This document shows, piece after piece, positions 1-5,047 of a stretch of 5,047 nt of DNA. Below the pieces are notes generated by a model. The model was not told the origin of the DNA. It worked only from the letters and a program-made list of their open reading frames with translations, and did not search any database. The stretch lies in contig CAJGDF010000138.1 in NCBI GenBank assembly GCA_904502105.1, positions 1 to 5,047 on the forward strand. The letters run 5' to 3'. A program made the position numbers and the translations under genes. Source of the DNA: an uncultured Clostridia bacterium. GTDB lineage: Bacteria; Bacillota; Clostridia; Oscillospirales; UBA644. The first letter of the stretch is position 1; every line of letters begins with the position of its first letter.

Positions 1-1
1 T

Positions 2-1288
2 GGAAACTTTGTCTACGGTATGGTCCAAGACTATTTCTTTGAGGGTGAAGATTCTACTTTGGGGTATATCAATTCAACAGAATTTGCAGATCTTGCTGCA
101 AAGCGTCTTGATGATGTCGAAAAAAAGTATAATTGTGAGATTGAGATCAAATATGTTGACAGTGCTGCGCAGTCTGCATATTATACTGTTGTTTCAGGTG
201 ATCGTATGTTTGATTTCATTCAGGATGAATCGTATGATCTTGTTGATTATGTTATTGCTGGTGTGTTTTACGATATGACAACGCTTGATAATATAGATGC
301 AACCAACGAAGAGAAATGGGGAAGCCGATATCTTCTTTCTCCTATGATGTGGAATGGCGGTCTATATGGCGTTGTTCCTGTTAAACATCCCCTTAAAGCG
401 GAAAATACTCCTTCAGGTATTATAGCAATTAATGAAGCAATGGTGAAAGTTCTCGGTCAGGTAGACCCCAGAGATCATTTTGAAAACGGTATGTGGACGT
501 ATGATACTTTTACCGAATGTCTTTTGAATTATGCTCACACCAATAATTCCGGTGATTTTGTATATTCATTTATTACCACTAATGACGGTTGGTTTTATAG
601 CGCGGCAGCTCTTTCAAACGGCGGAGATCATGTTATTTTGAATGAAGACGGAACCTTTGAAATGGGTATGTTTTCTCCTCAGGCGCTTGTAGCTTTTGAT
701 CAGGTATATGAGTGGATGACTGGTCCCACTGCGAATAATATCATGTATGTGGGTTCTACTGTTACTGAACAGAATTTGAATGATGGAAACGGCGTAATGT
801 CCCTTATTGATGCTTACCAGGTTCTTTCAGGTACTACATCAATTGCTTTCAATCTTGATGATTTTGGTATTGTTCCTTTCCCGTCAGGTCCCGATGTTCC
901 TGCGGGTACATACAGAAACAGCTTCTCGTCTGCTGACTTTACCATTGCTATTCCCTTGTCTGTATATGATGCGGAATTGTCTGCGATGGTTATAGATGCT
1001 ATTTATGAACCCTTTGAAGGATATGAAACAAGAGAAGATGTTCTTGAATATCTTTCACATAACTATTTCCTGGATGAACGTGATGCAAAATTCTTTATGT
1101 CTATTACAGAAACAGAGCATATTTATCATACAGACCATAAACATGGTATAACAACTGTTCCTATGCATATGCATAGTAACACAAGAACGCCGTTTGAATT
1201 TCTTGAAGCTAATTATGATAAACAGTATTCTCTCATAGAGCAGTATCTTGTTCCTCAATATAAAACTATTGCAGAACTTTACGATTAA
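2..1288 (+). CDS. ABC transporter extracellular solute-binding protein, 5'-truncated by window edge
   Basis: This is the C-terminal 428 residues of a periplasmic-type (in Gram-positives, membrane-tethered) substrate-binding protein that would deliver a solute, most likely a sugar or oligosaccharide, to an ABC permease. The frame is open from the first complete codon (position 2), so the start and any lipoprotein signal lie upstream of the window. Family 1-type traits (numbered from the window edge) are a WNGGLYGVV segment at about 117-125 in the hinge/ligand region, GMWTYDTF at 163-170, and DFGIVPFPSGPD at 287-298, which is the usual 'G-x-x-P-x-P' stretch of these proteins. Aromatic residues are abundant, as expected for carbohydrate stacking. 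An unusual histidine cluster lies at 373-391. The gene ends at a TAA 25 bp before a strong hairpin, so it is the last gene of its transcript. Family is confident; substrate is unknown, and no permease gene is visible. Confidence 0.87.
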   Translation, partial: GNFVYGMVQDYFFEGEDSTLGYINSTEFADLAAKRLDDVEKKYNCEIEIKYVDSAAQSAYYTVVSGDRMFDFIQDESYDLVDYVIAGVFYDMTTLDNIDATNEEKWGSRYLLSPMMWNGGLYGVVPVKHPLKAENTPSGIIAINEAMVKVLGQVDPRDHFENGMWTYDTFTECLLNYAHTNNSGDFVYSFITTNDGWFYSAAALSNGGDHVILNEDGTFEMGMFSPQALVAFDQVYEWMTGPTANNIMYVGSTVTEQNLNDGNGVMSLIDAYQVLSGTTSIAFNLDDFGIVPFPSGPDVPAGTYRNSFSSADFTIAIPLSVYDAELSAMVIDAIYEPFEGYETREDVLEYLSHNYFLDERDAKFFMSITETEHIYHTDHKHGITTVPMHMHSNTRTPFEFLEANYDKQYSLIEQYLVPQYKTIAELYD

Positions 1289-1313
1289 TTATTTGAAATT
1301 GAACAGAAAGACT

Positions 1314-1346
1314 AAAAGGTAGATACAAATGCGTATCTACCTTTTT
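1314..1346. terminator. Bidirectional intrinsic terminator between convergent genes
   Basis: A perfect 13-bp inverted repeat (left arm 1314-1326, right arm 1333-1345) encloses a 6-nt loop, AAATGC. The right arm ends in a run of five T (1342-1346) and the left arm starts with four A, so either strand gives a GC-containing stem with a U-rich 3' side. It sits 25 bp after the stop of the solute-binding protein gene and 2 bp beyond the stop of the GNAT gene on the other strand. It therefore probably terminates both convergent transcripts, more convincingly on the plus strand. Confidence 0.88.
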
Positions 1347-1347
1347 G

Positions 1348-1839
1348 TTATAATTCTTTTCTCCATTCAAGATAACCGCTTGTGAATGGAAGATGGTCAA
1401 ATTTCTTAGTTCCGGTATGAACAAATCCGTTCGATATGTACCAATTCTTCAAAACGGTACTTTCTTCGATAATACCGATTTTTATTACATTACCGCCCGA
1501 TGCTTTCACTACATTCTTTGCATGGTCGAGAAGTAATTTGCCAAAGCCATTGTGTCTGTACTCCGGTAACACAGCGAGATTGTGAAGCTCGTAAACATCG
1601 TCGCTTTCTTTGGAGAGCGACATATATCCGATAATTTTCTTGCCGGCATATAGTGCGTACATTTTCCATCCCCAGTTTTCCTGAGTTTCAAGAAAACAGA
1701 GTGGGATAAAACTCGTGTGCTTCGGGCAGTTTTCTTTCGTCAATCCAAATTGATCTGCCACAGTACGGAAGCTCTGATGAATGACATCCAGGCACGTTTG
1801 AAGCTCCGATGCTTTTACTTCAGAAATAGATACTTTCAT
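1348..1839 (-). CDS. GNAT family N-acetyltransferase
   Basis: This 163-residue protein fits a single GNAT domain, which transfers an acetyl group from acetyl-CoA to an amine of a small molecule or protein in the cytosol. Motif A is clear: a beta strand with LHNLAVLPEYR (about residues 85-95) leads into the acetyl-CoA pyrophosphate-binding loop RHNGFG (95-100, the R-x-x-G-x-G pattern) and the helix GKLLLDHAK. The C-terminal part has the typical N-W-Y...NGF element (132-139). The start at 1839 was chosen because it has AGGAAG 7 nt upstream and because the longer open frame, up to 1989, would overlap the 3' end of the upstream gene out of frame and adds a basic, non-GNAT stretch. It lies 67 bp downstream of the alarmone synthetase on the same strand with no terminator between them, so co-transcription is likely. 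The acceptor substrate cannot be told from the sequence. Confidence 0.9.
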   Translation of the reverse strand: MKVSISEVKASELQTCLDVIHQSFRTVADQFGLTKENCPKHTSFIPLCFLETQENWGWKMYALYAGKKIIGYMSLSKESDDVYELHNLAVLPEYRHNGFGKLLLDHAKNVVKASGGNVIKIGIIEESTVLKNWYISNGFVHTGTKKFDHLPFTSGYLEWRKEL

Positions 1840-1846
1840 GTTTTCG

Positions 1847-1852
1847 CTTCCT
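1847..1852 (-). promoter_or_regulatory. Ribosome binding site fixing the GNAT start
   Basis: AGGAAG, within GAAAGGAAGCG on the minus strand, lies 7 nt upstream of the ATG at 1839. No comparable site precedes the farther upstream in-frame ATG at 1989. This site decides the 163-residue start over a 213-residue one. Confidence 0.75.
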
Positions 1853-1906
1853 TTCGTGAAACGGCGAGCAGATGACTTAACAAACCAAATATTTCTCTGT
1901 GGAAAT

Positions 1907-2608
1907 TCAATTATCCTGATTTTCAATGTTTGAAACTGCTTTGTATATTTCCTGCATTTTATAATCTGTTTCTGCGATTGTTTCCGCACATTCCAAAAGC
2001 TTTGCTTTAATAAACGGGGGAATATTGTCGGGGTTTTTGTATTTTAACTCATGTTCGAGGCTTGCCCAGTAGTCCATTGCTATAGTTCTTATCTGTATTT
2101 CAACGTTAACGTGTTCGGTTCTGTCTGAAAAAAACACCGGGATGTTGACTATCATATGGAAGCTTCTGTAGCCGTTTTCTTTGGGATTGTTTATGTAGTC
2201 GGATATTTTAACGACCTTAACGTCGCTTTGTCCCGAAAGAAGATCATATATCGTGAAAATATCGTCTATGTACTGACAGATAACTCTTATTCCCGCAATG
2301 TCCGTGATCTCTTCTTTAATTTTTGAATAACTGAAGTCAGCAAATCCTTTTTTTATCATTTTTGAAATAATGCTGTTTGGCTTTTTGAGTCGGCTTTGTA
2401 TGCTGTGAATAGGGTTGCGTTTATATCTGTAATTAAACTCGTCATCAAGAATTTCAAGCTTTGTTCTCACTTCTTTGATAGCCGCATTATATATATTTCT
2501 TATTTCAATATATTCCTGAAGGATTTTTTCTATATTCTGAGGTTCTATTTGTTTAAATGCATCTTTTAACATCTTTGCCTGTTCTATGTCTGTGCTGTTT
2601 CTTTCCAT
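1907..2608 (-). CDS. Small alarmone synthetase, RelQ/YjbM-like GTP pyrophosphokinase
   Basis: The gene encodes a 233-residue, single-domain RelA/SpoT synthetase with no HD hydrolase, TGS or ACT domain. Such enzymes transfer pyrophosphate from ATP to GDP or GTP, making (p)ppGpp in the cytosol. The family signature runs in order: SRLKKPNSIISK at 72-83 (nucleotide-binding basic segment), DIAGIR at 103-108 (metal-binding Asp), a DYI...NGYRSFH block at 137-151, EIQIRT at 170-175 (catalytic Glu), and EHELKYK at 185-191. The following NIP...K-x-K-L...A-E segment matches the C-terminal helices of Bacillus RelQ as I recall it. About 40 residues precede the usual start of similarity, so the N-terminus is slightly extended compared with the roughly 210-residue Bacillus protein. 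The start has GGAGG six nt upstream. It heads a probable two-gene unit with the GNAT gene and has its own promoter. All catalytic motifs look intact, which favours a housekeeping RelQ-like enzyme over a toxSAS toxin. Confidence 0.94.
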   Translation of the reverse strand: MERNSTDIEQAKMLKDAFKQIEPQNIEKILQEYIEIRNIYNAAIKEVRTKLEILDDEFNYRYKRNPIHSIQSRLKKPNSIISKMIKKGFADFSYSKIKEEITDIAGIRVICQYIDDIFTIYDLLSGQSDVKVVKISDYINNPKENGYRSFHMIVNIPVFFSDRTEHVNVEIQIRTIAMDYWASLEHELKYKNPDNIPPFIKAKLLECAETIAETDYKMQEIYKAVSNIENQDN

Positions 2609-2668
2609 TTTTATCCTCCAATACAGTTTGTATATTAATTATAACATATATCAAAGCGGAATGTGTGA

Positions 2669-2697
2669 ACTATAATCAACGATTTGGTGTTTGTTAA
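2669..2697 (-). promoter_or_regulatory. Predicted sigma-A promoter of the relQ-like gene
   Basis: On the minus strand a -35 box TTAACA (2697-2692) and a -10 box TATAGT (2674-2669) are separated by exactly 17 nt. Each matches consensus at five of six positions. Transcription would start near 2662, giving a leader of roughly 54 nt before the ATG at 2608. A TATAAT nearer the gene (2643-2638) has no acceptable -35 and is less likely. The -35 box overlaps the palindrome at 2694-2710. Confidence 0.6.
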
Positions 2698-2710
2698 GAT
2701 AAAATCTTTA
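2694..2710. repeat. Palindrome in the divergent control region, candidate operator
   Basis: TTAAGAT-AAA-ATCTTTA is a 7-3-7 inverted repeat with a single mismatched pair (2695/2709). It overlaps the -35 box of the minus-strand promoter and lies 24 bp upstream of the -35 box of the plus-strand promoter. It has no T tract and only one G-C pair, so it is not a terminator. A regulator binding here could repress the relQ-like gene or act on both promoters, but AT-rich DNA yields such repeats by chance. Confidence 0.3.
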
Positions 2711-2733
2711 TATGGCAAAATTATTTTCAAGTG

Positions 2734-2762
2734 TTGACAAAACAATGTAGTTGTGCTATAAT
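2734..2762 (+). promoter_or_regulatory. Consensus sigma-A promoter with extended -10, driving the GtaA-like gene
   Basis: A perfect -35 TTGACA (2734-2739), a 17-nt spacer and a perfect -10 TATAAT (2757-2762) are preceded by TGC, which supplies the TGn extended -10 element. Transcription should start near 2769, leaving a leader of about 55 nt. The AT-rich leader has no visible riboswitch or attenuator and carries only a weak inverted repeat, TCAA-AC-TTGA (2786-2795). Confidence 0.88.
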
Positions 2763-2823
2763 CAAACTGTATAAGTAAAATAAATTCAAACTTGATTAAA
2801 AATATTTCCGAAGAGGTGCAATT

Positions 2824-4734
2824 ATGAAACTTCGTCCTCCGGCTACGCCGCTTATAACAATCGATCCTTTCTTTTCCGTATGGTCTATGACCGATACTCT
2901 TACTCAAGATAATACAAAGCATTGGACAGGCAAACAGAATTCTGTTCTTGGTACAGTTATTATTGACGGCGAAGAATATGGCTTTATGGGTAAAACAGGC
3001 AGAGATCCGCTTAAACAGGTTGCTTGTGAAGTTGAAGCTATGACAACAAGATATGTTTTCGAACATCCCAAGCTTCGCCTTTTTGCTACATTCTTTTCTC
3101 CTCTTTTAATGGATGATCTCGATGTCCTTTCTCGTCCCGTTTCTTATCTTTACGTTCAATATGCATCTCTTGACGGAGAAAAGCATGACGTGCGTGCAAA
3201 GGTTCTCGTTTCCGAAGAGATCTGCCTTAATGAAAAGGGACAGTCTCCGGTAGTTACCGAAATATTTGATCTTGAAGATGATATCGTTTGTGCGAAAATG
3301 GGTAATTCCGTTCAGAATGTTCTTAACAGAAGCGGTGATGATCACCGTATCGACTGGGGCTATTTTTATCTTTCCACAAATGCTGAAAATAACGATGCAT
3401 ATGCATTTAACTGTGATGAAAACAATATGACATATGTTTGTGCAAGCGGTGATGTTTGCGATTGCTGCGGCGCTATGTTTACTTTTGCTTACGATGATAT
3501 TTCTTCAATAGAATATTTCGGAGAAAAACTTAAATCGTATTGGAATAAGGATGGTAAAACTATCGAAGAAGCTATCGTTGAAGCGTTTGATGAATACACA
3601 GGTCTTTATGCCGATGCCAAAATAACATCCGATGATCTTTTCGCCGATGCTGTTGCCGCAGGCGGTGAAAAATATGCTGAGATCCTTTTGCTCGCCTACA
3701 GACAGACGATAGCAGCTCATAAAGTCGCAGTCGATGAAAACGGCGAAATTCTCTTTATTTCCAAAGAATGTTTCTCCAACGGTTGTGCTGCAACGGTTGA
3801 CGTAAGCTATCCGTCTATTCCCATTTATCTTTATTATAATCCCGAACTCATAAAAGGCATGATGCGCCCCATACTTCGTTTTGCAAAGAGCGATAAGTGG
3901 AAATTTGATTTTGCACCTCACGACTGCGGTCAATATCCTCTTGTAAACGGACAGTGCTACGGCTCTCTCGATTCCGAAGAATATCAGATGCCTGTTGAAG
4001 AATGCGGTAATATGCTGATAATGCTTGCAAATGTATGCCTTGCGGAAAACAGCGCCGATTTTGCAAAAGATGATATTGATCTTTACAAAAAATGGGCTTC
4101 TTATCTTCTTAAATACGGTAGAGATCCTCAGAATCAGCTTTGTACAGACGACTTTGCAGGTCATCTCGCTCACAACTGCAATCTCTCTCTTAAAGCTGTT
4201 ATGGGTCTTGCAGGACTTTCCATCGTTCTTAATATGCTCGGTGAAGACGAAGAGGCTGATTATTATTACGAACAAGCTATTAATATGGCTATCGAATGGA
4301 CCGAAACTGCATGTGATGACAACGGCGGTTACCGTCTTGCGTTCGACAGAGAAAACACTTTCAGCATGAAATACAATATGATATGGGATAAACTCTGGGG
4401 TACAAATCTCTTCCCGCGTCAAGTCGTAAATGCCGAACTTGCTTCCAATGAATCTCACATTCGTCCCTACGGTCTTCCTCTCGATTCCCGTGCCGAATAC
4501 ACGAAAGCCGACTGGCTCGTATGGACTGCGGCTCTTTCTTCCGACCGCACCCGTTTTGAAAAATTTATCGAGCCTCTTTGGAATGCTTATAACTATTCTT
4601 ACAGCCGTGTTCCTCTTACTGACTGGTATGACACGATCACTGCTAATCAGGTAAGTTTCCAGAACAGAACTGTTGTCGGCGGCTTCTTTATAAGATTGCT
4701 CGACCGTAAAGGTATCGTTAAACTCCATAAATAA
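2824..4734 (+). CDS. Glutaminase A (GtaA)-family protein, DUF4964/DUF5127/DUF4965, cytosolic form
   Basis: A complete 636-residue member of the family named after the secreted fungal glutaminase GtaA. In order: a short N-terminal segment RPPATPLITIDPFFSVWS (4-21, DUF4964-like); a beta-rich GtaA_N/DUF5127-like region to about residue 265, with LRLFATFFSPLLMDDLDVLS at 84-103; then an alpha/alpha six-hairpin barrel (DUF4965-like). Barrel motifs are FAPHDCGQYPLVNGQ (363-377), QMPVEECGNM (388-397), a WDKLW segment (521-525), YGLPLDSRAEYTKADW (549-564) and PLTDWYDT (597-604). Candidate active-site acids, by conservation only, are D367, E392/E393, D554 and D600. The protein starts directly at the domain with no signal peptide or membrane segment, and it has 17 cysteines including a C-x-C-C at 212-215, so it is probably intracellular, unlike fungal GtaA. 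The start has GAGGTG 5 nt upstream. It is co-transcribed with a sugar isomerase-like gene, so the true reaction may concern a sugar compound; glutaminase activity is not shown. Confidence 0.9.
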   Translation: MKLRPPATPLITIDPFFSVWSMTDTLTQDNTKHWTGKQNSVLGTVIIDGEEYGFMGKTGRDPLKQVACEVEAMTTRYVFEHPKLRLFATFFSPLLMDDLDVLSRPVSYLYVQYASLDGEKHDVRAKVLVSEEICLNEKGQSPVVTEIFDLEDDIVCAKMGNSVQNVLNRSGDDHRIDWGYFYLSTNAENNDAYAFNCDENNMTYVCASGDVCDCCGAMFTFAYDDISSIEYFGEKLKSYWNKDGKTIEEAIVEAFDEYTGLYADAKITSDDLFADAVAAGGEKYAEILLLAYRQTIAAHKVAVDENGEILFISKECFSNGCAATVDVSYPSIPIYLYYNPELIKGMMRPILRFAKSDKWKFDFAPHDCGQYPLVNGQCYGSLDSEEYQMPVEECGNMLIMLANVCLAENSADFAKDDIDLYKKWASYLLKYGRDPQNQLCTDDFAGHLAHNCNLSLKAVMGLAGLSIVLNMLGEDEEADYYYEQAINMAIEWTETACDDNGGYRLAFDRENTFSMKYNMIWDKLWGTNLFPRQVVNAELASNESHIRPYGLPLDSRAEYTKADWLVWTAALSSDRTRFEKFIEPLWNAYNYSYSRVPLTDWYDTITANQVSFQNRTVVGGFFIRLLDRKGIVKLHK

Positions 4735-4766
4735 TTGATATTAATTACAGAAAGAAGGAATATGCC

Positions 4767-5047
4767 ATGAAAAAAGGTATTAATGCTTGGTCTTTTACCA
4801 ATGTTTGTGATAACGTAAGAGACATGATCGATCTTTCGAAAAAAGCAGGTTTTGAAGGGTTTGAACCTTCTTTTAACGAAAGCGGCGAACTCAGTCTCGA
4901 AAGTACCGATAAAGAAATAGCCGAGATCAAAAAATATGCAGATGATGCGGGATTTCCGCTTACCAGTCTTGCAACAGGTCTTTATTGGGATTATCAGCTC
5001 ACTTCAAACGATCCTGAAATGAGAGCAAAAGCTAAAGAGATCGTTAA
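4767..5047 (+). CDS. Sugar phosphate isomerase/epimerase-like TIM-barrel protein, 3'-truncated by window edge
   Basis: Only the first 93 codons are present; the frame is open to the window end. The N-terminus MKKGINAWSF, the segment KKAGFEGFEP at 25-34 (the 'aGfeGvE' strand-loop of the xylose isomerase-like superfamily), an amphipathic helix with EIKKYADDAGF at 53-63, then PLTSLATGLYWDYQLTSNDP (64-83) match the AP-endonuclease-2-type TIM barrel of sugar phosphate isomerases and epimerases, resembling the L-xylulose-5-phosphate 3-epimerase and hexulose-6-phosphate isomerase group. The expected full length of about 270-290 residues and the metal ligands farther on cannot be checked. AAGGAA lies 6 nt upstream of the ATG, and the gene follows the GtaA-like gene by 32 bp with no terminator, so the two form an operon. 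It would act in the cytosol on a ketose or ketose phosphate; the exact substrate is not inferable. Confidence 0.85.
   Translation, partial: MKKGINAWSFTNVCDNVRDMIDLSKKAGFEGFEPSFNESGELSLESTDKEIAEIKKYADDAGFPLTSLATGLYWDYQLTSNDPEMRAKAKEIV

Noticed and set aside
1163..1174. The 12-bp palindrome ATGCATATGCAT, repeated at 3395-3406
   Set aside because: Both copies lie inside genes, in different reading frames (one encodes MHMH, the other lies within DAYAF). A repeated 12-mer in 5 kb is near chance expectation.
1891..1906. A small hairpin just after the relQ-like stop codon (ATTTC, 6-nt loop, GAAAT)
   Set aside because: The stem is only 5 AT-rich base pairs without a following U tract, so it is not a terminator separating the two genes.
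1348..1989. A longer version of the GNAT protein starting at 1989
   Set aside because: The extra 50 residues overlap the alarmone synthetase gene out of frame and look non-GNAT. The ATG at 1839 has a good ribosome binding site and fits family length.
2786..2795. Inverted repeat TCAA-AC-TTGA in the leader of the GtaA-like operon
   Set aside because: Four-base arms are too short to claim an operator; such repeats are common in AT-rich leaders.
2635..3066. A 143-codon minus-strand open frame across the divergent promoter region
   Set aside because: It overlaps the start of the GtaA-like gene and the consensus promoter, and its sequence looks like translated AT-rich spacer with no domain.
3505..4728. 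A 407-codon open frame antisense to the GtaA-like gene
   Set aside because: It lies wholly opposite a well-supported conserved gene, its translation shows no recognisable domain, and it has no promoter or ribosome binding context. Codon bias of the sense gene explains the lack of stops.
4735..4766. Possible terminator or promoter between the GtaA-like and isomerase genes
   Set aside because: The 32-bp gap holds only a weak TAAT/ATTA repeat and a ribosome binding site, which supports read-through.

Overview
The window looks like chromosomal DNA of an anaerobic, low-GC Firmicute, probably an uncultured gut clostridium (Oscillospiraceae/Ruminococcaceae-like). The basis is an AT-rich composition, strong GGAGG/AGGAAG-type ribosome binding sites, a textbook sigma-A promoter, a RelQ-type small alarmone synthetase of the Firmicutes kind, and many cysteines in a cytosolic enzyme. 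This is inference from style; no marker gene is present.

Layout. (1) Positions 2-1288, plus strand: the C-terminal part of an ABC-transporter extracellular solute-binding protein whose start lies outside the window. (2) Positions 1314-1346: a perfect 13-bp hairpin acting as a shared, probably bidirectional terminator between convergent genes. (3) Positions 1348-2608, minus strand: a two-gene unit with a RelQ/YjbM-like (p)ppGpp synthetase first and a GNAT acetyltransferase second. (4) Positions 2609-2823: a 215-bp divergent control region with a good promoter for the relQ-like gene on the minus strand, a near-perfect consensus promoter with extended -10 on the plus strand, and a palindrome between them. 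(5) Positions 2824-4734, plus strand: a complete 636-residue protein of the 'glutaminase A' (GtaA, DUF4964/DUF5127/DUF4965) family without a signal peptide. (6) Positions 4767 to the end: the first 93 codons of a sugar phosphate isomerase/epimerase-like TIM-barrel protein, 32 bp downstream and surely co-transcribed.

How the parts may work together. The solute-binding protein, the six-hairpin-barrel 'glutaminase-like' enzyme and the sugar isomerase suggest a carbohydrate or glycoconjugate uptake and catabolism locus, interrupted by a convergent alarmone-synthetase/acetyltransferase pair. The point of most interest is that the GtaA-family enzyme appears to be cytosolic and is wired to a sugar isomerase. 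That makes a glycosidase-like or sugar-linked activity more plausible than the secreted glutaminase activity for which the family is named. I found no CRISPR array, insertion sequence, tRNA, rRNA, riboswitch or clear defence system.
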